64,000 nt of DNA, taken from NCBI RefSeq assembly GCF_024347135.1, contig NZ_AP024907.1:3587001-3651000 (forward strand). The letters are read 5' to 3'. The position numbers were made by a program, and so were the translations under genes. The notes under the pieces are model-generated. The model was given only the letters and a program-made list of their open reading frames with translations. It was not told the DNA's origin and did not search any database. This DNA is from Vibrio spartinae (GTDB taxonomy: Bacteria; Pseudomonadota; Gammaproteobacteria; Enterobacterales; Vibrionaceae). This document shows, piece by piece, positions 10,585 through 22,646 of the stretch; the stretch's first letter is position 1, and each line of letters starts with the position of its first letter.

Positions 10585-10654
10585 AGAGTACTTGCTACTC
10601 AACATCTCATAACGACATCTTACTTACCCCTCCGTTTACGCGGAGGTTTTTTTT
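10585..10654 (+). ncRNA. Candidate small RNA between hemE and nudC
   Basis: A strong intrinsic terminator (CCTCCG-tttacg-CGGAGG, then eight T, 10629-10654) points along the plus strand, yet both flanking genes are on the minus strand and no plus-strand gene lies upstream. A promoter-like region with a Fur-like box sits about 80 nt before it. The inferred transcript of about 70 nt has a 5' hairpin GAGTA-CTTGC-TACTC (10586-10600), an unpaired stretch, and the terminator, which is the layout of Hfq-dependent small RNAs. It contains ACGACAT, a heptamer also in the RyhB core of E. coli, but is otherwise not recognisable. Confidence 0.55.
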
Positions 10655-11441
10655 ATCGTATTGGCGAGCTGACCGCACGAATATCCGCTAGCGTCTGCTC
10701 TATCAATGCTCTGGCAATGGTCCCTTCCGGTGCAACCTCCGGCATATTTTGCGGAGAAAACCAGTTCGCATGACTAATTTCATGTTCATCGATCAGGATT
10801 TCTCCTGATGCATAATCAGCCAGAAAAGCCACCATCATACTTGAAGGAAAAGCCCAGGGTTGACTACCGAAATATCGGATATTCTTCACTCGAATACCCG
10901 TTTCTTCAAAAATTTCCCGAGCCACGGTATGCTCCAGTGTTTCTCCGGCCTCAACAAATCCGGCGATGACAGTATACATCCCCCCCTGATGACGGGCATG
11001 TTGCGCCAAAAGAATTTCATTATCACGACGTACCGCAACAATAATACAAGGAAAGATGCGGGGATAATGAATGGTCCGGCACTCATGGCACTGCATTGCT
11101 AACTCGCGGTGATGAAAATAATTCCGTCCGCCACATTGTGAGCAGAACCGCTGTGTCTGTGTCATGTGACCATACTGAACCGCCTTACTTGCGGCAAGAA
11201 ATAATGATTCAGAAACATTCAGTAATGTTCTCAGTGATGACATTGGCAGACGCTGGTCCAAATCTGCTTCATTCAACCAAAAAACTGGGTATCCGTCACA
11301 TTCTGCAATCTTGACTGCTTTAGCTTCAGGAAGAGACCAATGCTCTGCAGTTCCAAAGGGGAGCATATGATCCACAGTCCAGAGTTCGCTTCCAGAAACA
11401 ACACACCAATAAGCGTTTCTGACTTCACTATTTTCTAACAT
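10653..11441 (-). CDS. nudC: NAD+ diphosphatase NudC
   Basis: NudC hydrolyses NADH/NAD+ to nicotinamide mononucleotide and AMP and can remove NAD caps from RNA. The 262-aa protein has a zinc ribbon (Cys100, Cys103, Cys118, Cys121). The Nudix box at 161-183 carries the REIFEETG core with the metal-binding glutamates. The NADH-specific array SQPWAFPSS at 193-201 differs from the usual SQPWPFP by Pro to Ala. The stop codon overlaps the T-run of the opposing small-RNA terminator. Confidence 0.95.
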   Translation of the reverse strand: MLENSEVRNAYWCVVSGSELWTVDHMLPFGTAEHWSLPEAKAVKIAECDGYPVFWLNEADLDQRLPMSSLRTLLNVSESLFLAASKAVQYGHMTQTQRFCSQCGGRNYFHHRELAMQCHECRTIHYPRIFPCIIVAVRRDNEILLAQHARHQGGMYTVIAGFVEAGETLEHTVAREIFEETGIRVKNIRYFGSQPWAFPSSMMVAFLADYASGEILIDEHEISHANWFSPQNMPEVAPEGTIARALIEQTLADIRAVSSPIR

Positions 11442-11611
11442 GATCGCTCCTATATCCTTGCAGTCTGACTATTTTACTGGCAATCTAGTTTCATACCAGA
11501 GTGGGAAGTGTACCATGTTATCACCCTCTCGTATGAATAAGATATTGTGTCTCTAGACACAACTGCCAAAGCAGGATCTCCCTATGGGGAGTAGATCATG
11601 AGGGCATGACC

Positions 11612-12100
11612 ATGCTTAAAAAATTCAAGAGAATACAAGAGCAGTGGGGAGGTTCCAGCGATGTCATTGATCAATGGTTAGACTCCCGACAAACGTTACT
11701 TGTTCAATATTGTAAACTTGCCTCATTGCAGCCCTGTACGTCCAAAGCGGCTCTCAGTGAACTCCCATCAGCCAATGATATTCATGAGTTTTGCCAAAAA
11801 CTGGTCGATTATATTTCCACAGGGCACTTTAAGATTTACGATACCGTTAAAGCCAAATGGGAATCAACCGGATTTACTGCTACGGACGAGATCAACCAAA
11901 CTTATTTTTCAATTGCTGAGACAACAGATCCCCTACTCAATTTCGCAGATAAGTACTTGGATATCAGAAATGATGAACATCTGGAAGGTTTTGACCGAGA
12001 TTTATCTCACTTGGGGGAAACATTAGAGGCACGATTTGAACTTGAAGATGAACTGATACAAATGATAGCTGACAGCTTATCTGTTCCTCCCGGAGCATGA
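11612..12100 (+). CDS. rsd: Regulator of sigma D (anti-sigma-70 factor)
   Basis: Rsd binds sigma-70 in stationary phase and shifts RNA polymerase to alternative sigma factors. The 162-aa protein is all-helical and shows the family blocks FCQKLVDYISTGHFKIYD and LGETLEARFELEDELI. The start is set by the ribosome binding site: GAGGG lies 7 nt before the ATG at 11612 and gives MLKKF, while the earlier ATG at 11606 is only one base from it. It is divergent from nudC and convergent with rpoC. The leader has two hairpins (11545-11562 and about 11577-11591). Confidence 0.93.
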   Translation: MLKKFKRIQEQWGGSSDVIDQWLDSRQTLLVQYCKLASLQPCTSKAALSELPSANDIHEFCQKLVDYISTGHFKIYDTVKAKWESTGFTATDEINQTYFSIAETTDPLLNFADKYLDIRNDEHLEGFDRDLSHLGETLEARFELEDELIQMIADSLSVPPGA

Positions 12101-12158
12101 GTTCTCACTCAATCGTATGATTCATCTCAGAGCACATAAAATGAAATTAGACTGATAT

Positions 12159-12185
12159 AAAAAAGGCGCCTTGCGGCGCCTTTTT
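12159..12185. terminator. Bidirectional terminator between rsd and rpoC
   Basis: AAAAAAGGCGCC-TTGC-GGCGCCTTTTT is a perfect GC-rich stem with a T-run on both strands, placed between two convergent genes. Confidence 0.92.
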
Positions 12186-12201
12186 ACATATTTAGCAATG
12201 A

Positions 12202-15200
12202 TTAATCATCAGACGAAAAACCAGCATTCAACAATGCAGCCAAGTTGTCCGTTGCCTGTTCAGCAGATGGACCTTCTTTCTGCGCTTCACGTCGTGCATG
12301 ACGTTCTTGATGGTAGGCAAAACCAGTACCAGCAGGAATCAATCGACCAACGATAACGTTCTCTTTCAGACCACGTAAGTCATCACGCTTACCAGAAACC
12401 GCGGCTTCTGTCAGTACGCGAGTCGTTTCTTGGAACGATGCAGCAGAGATGAATGATTCTGTTGCCAAAGATGCTTTAGTAATACCTAACAGTTCACGTT
12501 CATAACGTGCAGGTTCTTTGCCTTCAGCAACCAATTCGCGGTTGGCAATTTTCACCTGAGAATATTCTACCTGCTCACCTGCTAGGAACTCAGAGTCGCC
12601 AGCAAAGGTAATGGTACACTTACGTAACATCTGACGAACAATCGTCTCAATGTGCTTGTCATTAATCTTAACGCCTTGTAAGCGATAAACATCCTGAACT
12701 TCATTCGCAATGTACTGTGTAACTGCATGGATACCACGCAGACGCAAGATATCGTGCGGAGACTCTGGACCATCGGCAATCACGTCACCGCGCTCGACTT
12801 TCTCACCTTCAAACACGTTTAACTGACGATGCTTAGGAACCATTTCCTCATAATTATCACCACTTTCACGCGTGATAATCAAACGGCGCTTGCCTTTCGT
12901 TTCTTTACCGAATGACACAGTACCTGTGTGCTCAGCCAGAATCGCAGGTTCTTTTGGTTTACGTGCTTCAAACAGATCCGCAACGCGAGGCAGACCACCG
13001 GTAATATCCCGGTTACCGCCAGATTTCTGAGGAATCCGAGCCAACGTATCACCAACACCAACTTCCGCACCATCTTCCAGGTTCACAATCGCTTTACCCG
13101 GTAGGAAGTACTGAGCTGGCATATCGGTACCAGGAATCATCACATCACGGCCTTGCTCATCAACCAGTTTGATTGCTGGACGCATATCTTTACCGGCAGA
13201 AGGACGAGCAGCAGCTTCTGTGACTTCACTTGAAGACAGACCTGTTAAGTCATCCATTTGACGAGAAACCGTCACGCCATCAATCATGTCAACATATTGA
13301 ACACGACCTGATACTTCAGTAATGATTGGCATGGTGTGCGCTTCCCAGTTCGCAACAACTTCGCCAGTGTCAACTAAGTCACCGTCAGCTTTGCTCAACA
13401 AGGAACCGTAAGGCAATTTGTGTTTCTCTTTCGTCCGACCGAACTCATCGATAATCGTCAGTTCAGTTGCACGAGAGGTAATGACAAGCTTACCGTTTTT
13501 ATTGGTTACGAATTTCGCATTATTCAGTTTCACAGAACCTTTGTTCTTCGCCTGAATACTGTTCTCTGCCGCGGCTGTCGATGCTGCACCACCGATGTGG
13601 AACGTACGCATCGTTAACTGAGTACCCGGTTCACCGATAGATTGTGCTGCGATAACCCCTACAGATTCACCTTGGTTCACCAGATGGCCACGCGCCAGAT
13701 CACGACCATAACATTGAGCACAACAGCCGAAGTCAGAATCACATGTCACAACCGAACGAACTCTCAATTGATCAACTGAGTTTTCATCGAGGATCTGACA
13801 CAATTTCTCGTCGATCAATGTGTTACGAGGAATCAGAATTTCTTCAGTCCCTGGCTTGAGAATATCTTCTGCAACCACACGACCCAAAGCAAGTTCAGTC
13901 AAAGCAACTTTAACATCCCCACCTTCGATATGCGGCATCATTTCGACACCTTCCTGCGTACCACAGTCATACTCAGTGATAACAACATCTTGTGCCACAT
14001 CAACCAGACGACGAGTCAGGTAACCTGAGTTCGCAGTTTTCAGTGCCGTATCCGCCAGACCCTTACGAGCACCGTGCGTTGAAATAAAGTACTGAAGAAC
14101 GTTCAGACCTTCTTTAAAGTTCGCGGTGATCGGTGTTTCGATGATCGAACCATCTGGACGAGCCATCAGACCACGCATACCGGCCAACTGACGAATCTGA
14201 GCTGCAGAACCCCGGGCTCCGGAGTCAGCCATCATATAGATACTATTGAATGACTCTTGCTTCTCTTCATCACCCTGACGGTTGATAACCGTTTCAGAAG
14301 ACAGATTTTCCATCATGGCTTTAGCAACACGATCGTTGGTTGAAGCCCAGATATCGATCACCTTGTTATAACGTTCACCAGCAGTCACAAGACCAGATTG
14401 GAATTGCTCCTGAATTTCGCGAACTTCTTCTTCTGCTTCAGAAATCTCTGTATATTTCGCTGGCGGTACAACCATATCGTCGATACCGACAGAAACGCCA
14501 GACAGTGCCGCATAAGCAAAACCTGTATACATAATCTGGTCAGCGAAGATTACGGTGTCTTTCAGACCCAGTTTACGATAAGCCTCGTTTAACAGATTAG
14601 AAATCTGCTTCTTACCCAGCTTTTGGTTGACCAGGCTATATGGCAGACCTCTCGGCACAATTTGCCACAACATTGCACGACCGATGGTCGTATCAACCAT
14701 TTTCGTTTCTGTCGTTTCATGGCCATCCTCATCACGGATAGTTTCTGTGATGCGGACTTTAACACGTGCATGGAGCGCAGCAGACTTAGTGCGATATGCT
14801 TTCTCTGCTTCCTTAGGACCGGCAAGGTACATTCCCTCACCCGGTGCATTAACCTTATCACGCGTCATATAGTAGAGACCCAAAACAACGTCCTGTGACG
14901 GTACGATGATTGGATCACCAGATGCTGGCGACAGAATGTTGTTGGTTGACATCATCAGCGTACGCGCTTCAAGCTGTGCTTCGAGTGTCAATGGTACGTG
15001 AACCGCCATTTGGTCGCCATCGAAGTCCGCGTTATAAGCCGCACACACAAGTGGGTGTAGCTGAATCGCTTTCCCTTCGATCAAAACAGGTTCAAAAGCC
15101 TGAATCCCCAAACGGTGTAGTGTTGGCGCACGGTTCAGAAGTACAGGGTGTTCACGAATGACTTCATCCAGAATATCCCATACGACTGGCTCTTCACGCT

Positions 15201-16404
15201 CAACCATTTTCTTCGCAGCTTTGATCGTTGTCGCCAGACCACGCGTTTCTAACTTGCTGTAGATAAATGGTTTAAACAGTTCCAAAGCCATTTTCTTCGG
15301 CAGACCACACTGATGCAAACGCAGGTATGGACCAACGGTGATAACAGAACGACCCGAGTAGTCAACACGTTTACCCAGCAGGTTTTGACGGAAACGACCT
15401 TGCTTACCTTTGATCATATCCGCAAGTGATTTCAGTGGACGCTTGTTCGAGCCAGTAATCGCACGTCCACGACGTCCGTTATCTAGCAATGCATCAACTG
15501 ATTCCTGTAGCATCCGTTTTTCGTTACGGACAATAATATCCGGAGCAGCAAGCTCAAGCAGACGCTTCAAACGGTTGTTACGGTTAATCACGCGACGATA
15601 TAAATCATTTAGATCAGAGGTCGCAAAACGACCGCCATCCAAAGGCACCAAAGGACGTAAATCCGGTGGCAAAACGGGAAGCACGGTCAGAATCATCCAC
15701 TCAGGGTTGTTTCCTGAAGAGAGAAAGGCTTCAACCAGCTTCAAACGTTTCGTCACTTTTTTACGCTTTGTTTCAGAGTTTGTTGTATTTAACTCTTCAC
15801 GCATGACTTCAGTTTCATGGTGCATATCCATTGAACCTAACAGGTCCTTAATGGCTTCAGCGCCCATTTTCGCTGTAAATTCGTCGCCCCATTCTTCCAG
15901 CCGATCCAGATATTCTTCTTCAGTCAGCAACTGACTTTTTTCCAGATCGGTCATACCGGGTTCGGTAACGACATACATTTCAAAATAAAGTACACGCTCG
16001 ATATCACGCAGCGGCATATCCATTAACAGGCCGATACGAGACGGAAGCGATTTCAGAAACCAGATGTGAGCAACTGGAGACGCCAGTTCAATGTGTCCCA
16101 TGCGGTCACGGCGAACTTTAGTCTGCGTGACTTCAACACCACATTTTTCACAAATCACACCACGGTGTTTCAAACGCTTGTACTTTCCGCAAAGACACTC
16201 ATAGTCTTTTACCGGACCAAAAATACGCGCACAAAACAAACCGTCACGCTCCGGTTTGAACGTCCGGTAGTTGATAGTTTCAGGTTTTTTCACTTCACCA
16301 AATGACCATGAACGGATCATATCAGGTGAAGAAAGACCGATTTTGATTGCATCAAATTCTTCGGTCTTGTGCTGTGCTTTCAGAAAGTTTAATAAGTCTT
16401 TCAC
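12202..16404 (-). CDS. rpoC: RNA polymerase beta' subunit
   Basis: This 1400-aa subunit forms half of the RNA polymerase active cleft. The catalytic magnesium loop NADFDGDQ lies near residue 460. An N-terminal zinc ribbon is visible in [18 protein letters not shown], and a second cysteine cluster in [15 protein letters not shown]. The start is GTG at 16404, giving [11 protein letters not shown] as in relatives, with CAGGAGC just upstream; a longer frame reaching 16452 would read through the rpoB-rpoC spacer. It is the last gene of the rplKAJL-rpoBC run. Confidence 0.98.
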   Translation of the reverse strand: MKDLLNFLKAQHKTEEFDAIKIGLSSPDMIRSWSFGEVKKPETINYRTFKPERDGLFCARIFGPVKDYECLCGKYKRLKHRGVICEKCGVEVTQTKVRRDRMGHIELASPVAHIWFLKSLPSRIGLLMDMPLRDIERVLYFEMYVVTEPGMTDLEKSQLLTEEEYLDRLEEWGDEFTAKMGAEAIKDLLGSMDMHHETEVMREELNTTNSETKRKKVTKRLKLVEAFLSSGNNPEWMILTVLPVLPPDLRPLVPLDGGRFATSDLNDLYRRVINRNNRLKRLLELAAPDIIVRNEKRMLQESVDALLDNGRRGRAITGSNKRPLKSLADMIKGKQGRFRQNLLGKRVDYSGRSVITVGPYLRLHQCGLPKKMALELFKPFIYSKLETRGLATTIKAAKKMVEREEPVVWDILDEVIREHPVLLNRAPTLHRLGIQAFEPVLIEGKAIQLHPLVCAAYNADFDGDQMAVHVPLTLEAQLEARTLMMSTNNILSPASGDPIIVPSQDVVLGLYYMTRDKVNAPGEGMYLAGPKEAEKAYRTKSAALHARVKVRITETIRDEDGHETTETKMVDTTIGRAMLWQIVPRGLPYSLVNQKLGKKQISNLLNEAYRKLGLKDTVIFADQIMYTGFAYAALSGVSVGIDDMVVPPAKYTEISEAEEEVREIQEQFQSGLVTAGERYNKVIDIWASTNDRVAKAMMENLSSETVINRQGDEEKQESFNSIYMMADSGARGSAAQIRQLAGMRGLMARPDGSIIETPITANFKEGLNVLQYFISTHGARKGLADTALKTANSGYLTRRLVDVAQDVVITEYDCGTQEGVEMMPHIEGGDVKVALTELALGRVVAEDILKPGTEEILIPRNTLIDEKLCQILDENSVDQLRVRSVVTCDSDFGCCAQCYGRDLARGHLVNQGESVGVIAAQSIGEPGTQLTMRTFHIGGAASTAAAENSIQAKNKGSVKLNNAKFVTNKNGKLVITSRATELTIIDEFGRTKEKHKLPYGSLLSKADGDLVDTGEVVANWEAHTMPIITEVSGRVQYVDMIDGVTVSRQMDDLTGLSSSEVTEAAARPSAGKDMRPAIKLVDEQGRDVMIPGTDMPAQYFLPGKAIVNLEDGAEVGVGDTLARIPQKSGGNRDITGGLPRVADLFEARKPKEPAILAEHTGTVSFGKETKGKRRLIITRESGDNYEEMVPKHRQLNVFEGEKVERGDVIADGPESPHDILRLRGIHAVTQYIANEVQDVYRLQGVKINDKHIETIVRQMLRKCTITFAGDSEFLAGEQVEYSQVKIANRELVAEGKEPARYERELLGITKASLATESFISAASFQETTRVLTEAAVSGKRDDLRGLKENVIVGRLIPAGTGFAYHQERHARREAQKEGPSAEQATDNLAALLNAGFSSDD

Positions 16405-16426
16405 AATCAGCTCCTGTAAGGAGTTA

Positions 16427-16448
16427 AAAGGCGCGAGGTCGCGCCTTT
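16427..16448 (-). terminator. Terminator-like hairpin between rpoB and rpoC
   Basis: On the minus strand AAAGGCGCG-ACCT-CGCGCCTTT is a perfect 9-bp stem followed by one more T and then AACTCC. It sits between the rpoB stop and the rpoC start. The T-run is short, so it may attenuate, act as a processing site, or separate the messages. Confidence 0.6.
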
Positions 16449-16485
16449 CCACCAGATAACTCTATTCTATAACTCAAGAATAGAA

Positions 16486-19400
16486 TTACTCTTCGTCTTC
16501 TAGCTCAATGTTGATACCCAGTGAGCGAATCTCTTTCAACAATACGTTGAACGATTCAGGCATACCCGGTTCCATGCTGTGATTGCCGTCAACGATGTTT
16601 TTATACATCTTCGTACGACCATTCACGTCATCCGATTTCACCGTCAGCATTTCTTGAAGTGTATAAGCAGCACCATAAGCTTCAAGTGCCCACACCTCCA
16701 TCTCACCGAATCGTTGACCACCGAACTGAGCTTTACCACCAAGCGGTTGCTGAGTGACAAGGCTGTAAGATCCCGTAGAACGAGCATGCATCTTATCGTC
16801 AACTAAGTGGTTCAGTTTCAGCATATACATATAGCCAACAGTAACCGGACGCTCAAAAGAATCACCGGTACGGCCATCAAACAATGTCAACTGACCGGAC
16901 TCAGGCAGATCTGCTAATTTCAGCAGTTGCTTGATTTCTGGCTCTGTTGCACCGTCGAATACAGGCGTAGCGACTGGAAGACCGTTGCGTAAGTTATTCG
17001 CTAGAGTACGAATGTCTTCATCTGAAAGGGCAGAAATATCCACTTTCTGACGAATGTCATTACCTAACGCATAAACTTCCTGCAAGAATTCACGTAGTTT
17101 CGCAATCTCTTGCTGCTCTTTAACCATCTGGTTGACTTTGTCACCAATCCCCTTCGCAGCTGCACCTAAGTGAACTTCAAGGATCTGACCGATGTTCATC
17201 CGTGATGGTACACCCAGAGGGTTGAGTACGATATCAACTGGACGACCGTTTTCGTCATATGGCATATCTTCTACAGGGTTAATCTTGGAGATAACCCCTT
17301 TGTTACCATGACGACCGGCCATTTTATCACCCGGCTGGATACGACGTTTGACCGCTAAATAAACTTTAACGATTTTCAGAACACCTGGGGCGAGGTCATC
17401 ACCCTGAATGATCTTACGGCGCTTCGCTTCAAATTTCTTATCGAAATCGGCTTTCAGTTCATCCCATTGCTCAGCAAGCTGCTCAAGTTGTGACTGAAGC
17501 TCATCATCTTCCAGCGTTTGTTCCAGCCATTTCTTGCGTTCAATCGAATTAAGCTTCGCTTCAGAATAACCACCAGACAGCAATACCGCTTTCACACGGG
17601 CAAGCAAACCACCTTCCAGAATTTGGAACTCTTCTGTCAGGTCTTTTTTCGCTTCTTTTAACTGCATCTGTTCGATTTCAAGTGCACGCTTATCTTTCTC
17701 AACGCCATCACGCGTGAAGACTTGAACATCGATAATCGTTCCTGAAACTGAATTAGGTACGCGCAATGAAGTATCTTTAACGTCTGAAGCTTTCTCACCA
17801 AAGATTGCTCGGAGTAGTTTTTCTTCCGGTGTCAGTTGCGTTTCGCCTTTTGGCGTCACTTTACCAACCAGAATGTCGCCGCCTTTAACTTCAGCACCGA
17901 TGTAGACAATCCCAGACTCATCCAGTTTGGATAGTGCAGCTTCACCGACGTTTGGAATATCCGCAGTGATCTCTTCAGAACCTAGCTTCGTATCACGAGC
18001 GACACAAGAAAGTTCCTGAATGTGAATGGTTGTAAACCGATCTTCCTGAACAACACGCTCAGAAACAAGGATCGAGTCCTCGAAGTTATAACCATTCCAA
18101 GGCATGAATGCGATACGCATATTCTGCCCAAGCGCAAGTTCACCCAAATCTGTTGAAGGACCATCAGCAAGCACATCACCACGCGCCACAGGTTCACCTG
18201 GCATCACACAAGGACGCTGGTTAATACATGTGTTTTGGTTAGAACGCGTGTATTTGGTGAGGTTATAGATATCAATCCCTGCTTCGCCTGGGATCAACTC
18301 ATCTTCATTGACTTTGATCACAATGCGAGAAGCATCTACAGACTGAACATGACCACCACGTTTGGCAACCGCAGTCACACCCGAGTCCACAGCAACATTA
18401 CGTTCAATACCAGTACCGACCAACGGCTTATCAGCACGAAGTGTTGGTACCGCCTGACGTTGCATGTTCGCCCCCATCAAGGCACGGTTCGCATCATCGT
18501 GCTCAAGGAATGGGATCAACGACGCCGCAATTGATACGACTTGGTTTGTCGCAACGTCCATATAGTTGACGTGTTCACGAGGGTGCAGACCTGATTCACC
18601 TTTCTGACGAGCAGTGATCAATTCATCGGCAAAAGTCCCTTCGTCAGTCAGTTTGGCGTTTGCCTGAGCAATCACGAACTGACCTTCTTCGATCGCAGAT
18701 AAATATTCCACGTCATCCGTCACAATCCCATCAACAACACGACGGTATGGAGTCTCAAGGAAACCATATTCATTACAGCGTGCAAATGCAGACAAGGAGT
18801 TGATCAGACCGATGTTTGGTCCTTCTGGTGTTTCAATCGGACATAAACGTCCATAGTGAGTCACGTGAACGTCACGGACTTCAAAACCTGCACGCTCACG
18901 CGTCAGACCACCAGGACCTAATGCAGAAATACGACGCTTATGCGTTACTTCTGACAGTGGGTTGTTCTGGTCCATAAATTGAGATAGCTGAGAAGAACCG
19001 AAGAACTCTTTCACTGCTGCCGAAATTGGCTTGGCATTGATCAGATCTTGAGGCATCACGTTGTCTAGATCACCCAGACTTAAACGTTCTTTTACCGCAC
19101 GCTCAACACGAACAAGACCAACCCGGAATTGGTTTTCAGCCATTTCACCGACGCTACGAATACGACGGTTACCCAAGTGGTCTATATCATCAACTTCACC
19201 GATACCATTACGGATCGCGATCAGTTTTCTCATTACTTCAATGATATCGAATTCGTCAAGCGTCCCGAGATTTTCAGCATCATTCCGCTCAATAGAACTA
19301 TTGAACTTCATCCGTCCAACCGTTGAAAGATCATAACGGTCTTCAGAGAAGAACAGACTGTCAAACAGTGTTTCTGCGGCTTCTTTTGTTGGTGGCTCAC

Positions 19401-20517
19401 CAGGGCGCATCATTCGATAGATTTCAACAAGTGCTGAAATACGATCAGTCGTGCTGTCGACACGCAACGTATCTGACATAAATGAGCCATGATCAAGGTC
19501 ATTCGTATATAGAACCTCAATCTTCTTGTAACTCGCTTGAGAGAGATTTGCTAGCACTTCAAGACTCAGCTCTTGGTTTGCTGCAATAATTAGCTCTCCC
19601 GTCGCTTCGTTCACGTAATCTTTCGCTGTGACCTTGCCGACAATATATTCGACAGGTACTTCGATAAATTCAACGGCGTCTTTTTCCAGCTGACGAATAT
19701 GACGAGCAGTAACGCGACGTCCTTTTTCGATATAAACCTTTCCGTTTGCTTCGACATCAAAGCTGGCAGTTTCGCCACGTAAACGTTCAGGAATCAAAGC
19801 CATCATCAGCGTTTGATCTTTCACTTCGAAATGTATTTTTTCGAAGAAAATATCCAAAATCTCTTCTGTTGTTTTCCCTAACGCACGCAGAATAATAGAA
19901 GCTGGTAGTTTGCGACGACGGTCGATACGAACATACAAGTTATCTTTCGGATCGAATTCGAAATCAAGCCAAGAACCACGGTAAGGAATGATTCGTGCGT
20001 TATAAAGGACTTTTCCAGATGAGTGGGTCTTACCCTTATCGCTGTCGAAGAACACGCCGGGGCTTCGGTGCAGCTGGGATACGATAACCCTCTCAGTACC
20101 ATTAATTACAAAAGTACCATTATCTGTCATGAGTGGGATTTCACCCATGTAGACTTCTTGTTCTTTAATATCTTTGACAGTACCCGCTGGTGCGTCTTTA
20201 TCAAAAATAACCAAGCGTAGTTTTACACGCAGAGGCTTTGAATAAGTTACACCACGAATTTGACATTCTTTAACATCAAAAACTGGCTCACCAAGACGGT
20301 AGCTAACGTATTGCAGCTCAGAGTTGCCATTATAGCTCTGGATAGGAAACACAGAACGAAAAGCAGCCTCTAGACCATATTGTCCTTCAGGATCCTGTTC
20401 GATAAATTTGTCGAACGAATCGAGCTGGATCGATAGCAGGTATGGAATGTCCAACACTTGTGGACGAGTACCAAAGTCCTTGCGGATGCGCTTTTTCTCG
20501 GTATAGGAGTAAACCAT
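16486..20517 (-). CDS. rpoB: RNA polymerase beta subunit
   Basis: This 1343-aa subunit forms the other half of the polymerase cleft. The rifampicin-binding cluster reads [25 protein letters not shown], with the wild-type Asp, His and Ser at the common resistance positions, so rifampicin susceptibility is predicted. The C-terminal blocks that contact beta' ([12 protein letters not shown], and [28 protein letters not shown] sequence) are intact. An attenuator hairpin precedes it after rplL. Confidence 0.98.
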   Translation of the reverse strand: MVYSYTEKKRIRKDFGTRPQVLDIPYLLSIQLDSFDKFIEQDPEGQYGLEAAFRSVFPIQSYNGNSELQYVSYRLGEPVFDVKECQIRGVTYSKPLRVKLRLVIFDKDAPAGTVKDIKEQEVYMGEIPLMTDNGTFVINGTERVIVSQLHRSPGVFFDSDKGKTHSSGKVLYNARIIPYRGSWLDFEFDPKDNLYVRIDRRRKLPASIILRALGKTTEEILDIFFEKIHFEVKDQTLMMALIPERLRGETASFDVEANGKVYIEKGRRVTARHIRQLEKDAVEFIEVPVEYIVGKVTAKDYVNEATGELIIAANQELSLEVLANLSQASYKKIEVLYTNDLDHGSFMSDTLRVDSTTDRISALVEIYRMMRPGEPPTKEAAETLFDSLFFSEDRYDLSTVGRMKFNSSIERNDAENLGTLDEFDIIEVMRKLIAIRNGIGEVDDIDHLGNRRIRSVGEMAENQFRVGLVRVERAVKERLSLGDLDNVMPQDLINAKPISAAVKEFFGSSQLSQFMDQNNPLSEVTHKRRISALGPGGLTRERAGFEVRDVHVTHYGRLCPIETPEGPNIGLINSLSAFARCNEYGFLETPYRRVVDGIVTDDVEYLSAIEEGQFVIAQANAKLTDEGTFADELITARQKGESGLHPREHVNYMDVATNQVVSIAASLIPFLEHDDANRALMGANMQRQAVPTLRADKPLVGTGIERNVAVDSGVTAVAKRGGHVQSVDASRIVIKVNEDELIPGEAGIDIYNLTKYTRSNQNTCINQRPCVMPGEPVARGDVLADGPSTDLGELALGQNMRIAFMPWNGYNFEDSILVSERVVQEDRFTTIHIQELSCVARDTKLGSEEITADIPNVGEAALSKLDESGIVYIGAEVKGGDILVGKVTPKGETQLTPEEKLLRAIFGEKASDVKDTSLRVPNSVSGTIIDVQVFTRDGVEKDKRALEIEQMQLKEAKKDLTEEFQILEGGLLARVKAVLLSGGYSEAKLNSIERKKWLEQTLEDDELQSQLEQLAEQWDELKADFDKKFEAKRRKIIQGDDLAPGVLKIVKVYLAVKRRIQPGDKMAGRHGNKGVISKINPVEDMPYDENGRPVDIVLNPLGVPSRMNIGQILEVHLGAAAKGIGDKVNQMVKEQQEIAKLREFLQEVYALGNDIRQKVDISALSDEDIRTLANNLRNGLPVATPVFDGATEPEIKQLLKLADLPESGQLTLFDGRTGDSFERPVTVGYMYMLKLNHLVDDKMHARSTGSYSLVTQQPLGGKAQFGGQRFGEMEVWALEAYGAAYTLQEMLTVKSDDVNGRTKMYKNIVDGNHSMEPGMPESFNVLLKEIRSLGINIELEDEE

Positions 20518-20695
20518 GGGGTTCCTCAGCTCGCTGATAAGTGACCCAAACTGCCCACCTTTGCATTAAAGGGGAAACGGCAGTGACTAACTAACTGTTT
20601 ACTGTAGTGACGTCTAACCACGTTGAGATAAACGTTTTTTTGCACGGATGTCGAATGACTAAACAGTAGGAAAATTCATCGACACCCTACAGCGC

Positions 20696-20743
20696 AAAAA
20701 GGCCGGTGGTCAATAAACCACCAGCCATTAGCCTTTCGGCTAA
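20696..20743 (-). terminator. rplL-rpoB attenuator hairpins
   Basis: On the minus strand GGCTGGTGGT and ACCACCGGCC (20726-20701) form a strong stem with one G-U pair, followed by TTTTT. A second small hairpin TTAGCC-GAAA-GGCTAA (20743-20728) lies directly upstream of it. In E. coli a partial terminator here lowers rpoBC relative to the ribosomal genes, and this element has the same place and form. Confidence 0.85.
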
Positions 20744-20758
20744 GCGATTAAGTAAGAA

Positions 20759-21127
20759 TTACTTAAGCTCAACAGTTGCACCAGCTTCTTCAAGTTGTGC
20801 TTTAAGAGCTTCAGCTTCTGCTTTCTCAATACCTTCTTTGATCGCAGCCGGAGCACCGTCAACAAGAGCTTTCGCTTCTTTCAGACCCAGACCAGTTGCG
20901 CCACGTACTGCTTTGATAACAGAAACTTTGTTACCGCCAGCAGCAGTTAGGATTACGTCGAATTCAGTTTGTTCAACAGCAGCTTCACCAGCAGCAGCGC
21001 CGCCAGCAACAACAGCAGCGGCAGCAGAAACACCAAATTTCTCTTCCATTGCTTCGATCAGTTCAACAACTTGCATTACAGACATTTCTGCAACAGCGTC
21101 TAGGATTTGCTCGTTAGTAATAGACAT
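20759..21127 (-). CDS. rplL: 50S ribosomal protein L7/L12
   Basis: L12 forms the mobile dimers of the ribosomal stalk that recruit translational GTPases. The 122-aa protein has an N-terminal dimerisation region, an Ala-Gly-rich hinge around 36-52, and the conserved C-terminal domain with [20 protein letters not shown]. The coding sequence is strongly biased to a few codons, as expected for high expression. It follows rplJ by 57 nt. Confidence 0.98.
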   Translation of the reverse strand: MSITNEQILDAVAEMSVMQVVELIEAMEEKFGVSAAAAVVAGGAAAGEAAVEQTEFDVILTAAGGNKVSVIKAVRGATGLGLKEAKALVDGAPAAIKEGIEKAEAEALKAQLEEAGATVELK

Positions 21128-21184
21128 AACAATTCTCTTCTAAGTCAACAATTAGTTTAATAAGCAACCAGTAAAAAGCAAGCC

Positions 21185-21676
21185 TTATGCAGCTTCTTGT
21201 TTTTGGTCGCGGATAGCAGCGATAGTACGTGCCAACTTGCCAGCAGAAGCTTCTTTCATACACATCATCAGACGTGCAATAGCTTCGTCGTAAGTTGGTA
21301 GAGTTGCTAGTACTTCGACATCAGCGATAGAACCTTCGAATGCAGCTGCTTTGATCTCAAAATCTTTATTCTCTTTAGCAAAGTCTTTGAAAAGACGAGC
21401 TGCAGCACCTGGGTGCTCATTAGAGAAACCAATCAAAGTAGGACCTACGAATACCTCTTTCAGGCATTCATAGTCTGTGCCTTCAACTGCGCGGCGTGCT
21501 AGTGTGTTACGAACTACTCTCATGTAAACACCGGCTTCACGAGCCTGTTTACGTAGAGAAGTCATCGCACTCACTTCAACACCACGAGAATCAGCAACAA
21601 CTGCAGAAAGTGCACCACTGGCTGCTTCGTTGACTTCAGCAACAATTGCTTTTTTGTCTTGAAGATTTAAAGCCAT
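21185..21676 (-). CDS. rplJ: 50S ribosomal protein L10
   Basis: L10 anchors the L12 dimers to 23S rRNA and represses its own mRNA. The protein is 163 aa from the ATG at 21676, giving [15 protein letters not shown], with AGGAG about 10 nt upstream. A longer frame reaching 21724 would start inside the leader and lacks support. It is co-transcribed with rplL. Confidence 0.97.
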   Translation of the reverse strand: MALNLQDKKAIVAEVNEAASGALSAVVADSRGVEVSAMTSLRKQAREAGVYMRVVRNTLARRAVEGTDYECLKEVFVGPTLIGFSNEHPGAAARLFKDFAKENKDFEIKAAAFEGSIADVEVLATLPTYDEAIARLMMCMKEASAGKLARTIAAIRDQKQEAA

Positions 21677-21903
21677 CTTGGATTTACTCCTGGTTGTCGT
21701 TACACCACTCACTATTTTCATCAACAGTGAGAGCTTTTTAGGTGCAGTCCCAGAAGAAAGTTATAAAAATAGAGCTTTCGTCAGTTCGGGCACCATCTAC
21801 GTAGGTTTGATTAAGCCGTCAGAGACGACGCCTACGGTCTTGGACGGAGACTGGGTTATAGTTCAAAGAACTAAAATTCAGCCCCAACCACAAATATTAG
21901 GCG
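21677..21903 (-). promoter_or_regulatory. L10 autoregulatory mRNA leader
   Basis: About 225 nt of untranslated RNA precede rplJ. In enterobacteria and vibrios this region folds so that the L10-L12 complex can bind and block rplJL translation. Several complementary blocks are visible, for instance CGTAGGCGTCG against the nearby CCTACG. The role is assigned from position and length; the exact fold was not computed. Confidence 0.7.
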
Positions 21904-21907
21904 CAAG

Positions 21908-21935
21908 ATTATACATAAATTTTACGCCTTAGCAA
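21908..21935 (-). promoter_or_regulatory. rplJ promoter
   Basis: On the minus strand TTGCTA is followed after 16 nt by a perfect TATAAT, right after the rplA stop codon. The start would be near 21901 in GCGCC, a GC-rich start region. It corresponds to the rplJ promoter of E. coli. Confidence 0.75.
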
Positions 21936-21940
21936 ATAAA

Positions 21941-22642
21941 TTAAGCTTGAGTGCTTAAAGTTGCCTGATCAATTGCAACACCAGCGCCCATCGTTGTAGA
22001 AAGACTTACTTTACTCACGTAAGCCCCTTTCGATGTAGATGGTTTTGCTTTTTTCAGTGCAACAATCAGTGCTTCTAAGTTTTCTTTCAATTGTTCAGCA
22101 TCGAAAGAAACCTTACCGATTGTTGTATGGATGATCCCATTTTTGTCATTACGGTAACGTACCTGACCAGCCTTCGCGTTCTTAACCGCTTCAGCAACGT
22201 TTGGTGTTACAGTACCAACTTTAGGGTTTGGCATCAGGCCACGAGGCCCAAGGATAGTACCTAACTGACCGACAACACGCATTGCATCTGGAGATGCAAC
22301 GACAACGTCAAAGTTCAGTTCGCCTTTTTTCACTTGCTCAGCAAGATCTTCCATACCAACAAGGTCAGCGCCGGCTTCTTTTGCTGCATCAGCGTTTGCA
22401 CCTTGAGTGAAAACAGCAACGCGGACTTCACGACCAGTACCATGAGGCAGTACAGTTGCACCACGAACGTTCTGATCGGATTTACGTGCATCAATACCCA
22501 AGTTCACAGCAACATCAACAGATTCAACAAATTTTGCAGTCGCCAGCTCTTTCAGTAATGCAACAGCTTCGTTGATTTCATACTCTTTAGTCGCATCCAC
22601 TTTTTCGCGGATAGTGCGCATACGCTTAGTTAGTTTTGCCAT
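21941..22642 (-). CDS. rplA: 50S ribosomal protein L1
   Basis: L1 binds 23S rRNA in the mobile E-site stalk and represses the rplK-rplA mRNA. The 233-aa protein carries the signatures [16 protein letters not shown] and [15 protein letters not shown]. Four bases separate it from rplK, so the two are translationally coupled. Confidence 0.98.
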   Translation of the reverse strand: MAKLTKRMRTIREKVDATKEYEINEAVALLKELATAKFVESVDVAVNLGIDARKSDQNVRGATVLPHGTGREVRVAVFTQGANADAAKEAGADLVGMEDLAEQVKKGELNFDVVVASPDAMRVVGQLGTILGPRGLMPNPKVGTVTPNVAEAVKNAKAGQVRYRNDKNGIIHTTIGKVSFDAEQLKENLEALIVALKKAKPSTSKGAYVSKVSLSTTMGAGVAIDQATLSTQA

Positions 22643-22646
22643 GATA

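Noticed and set aside
15410..15934. 174-codon plus-strand frame opposite rpoC
   Set aside because: It is a Ser/Arg-rich mirror of the conserved rpoC coding sequence.
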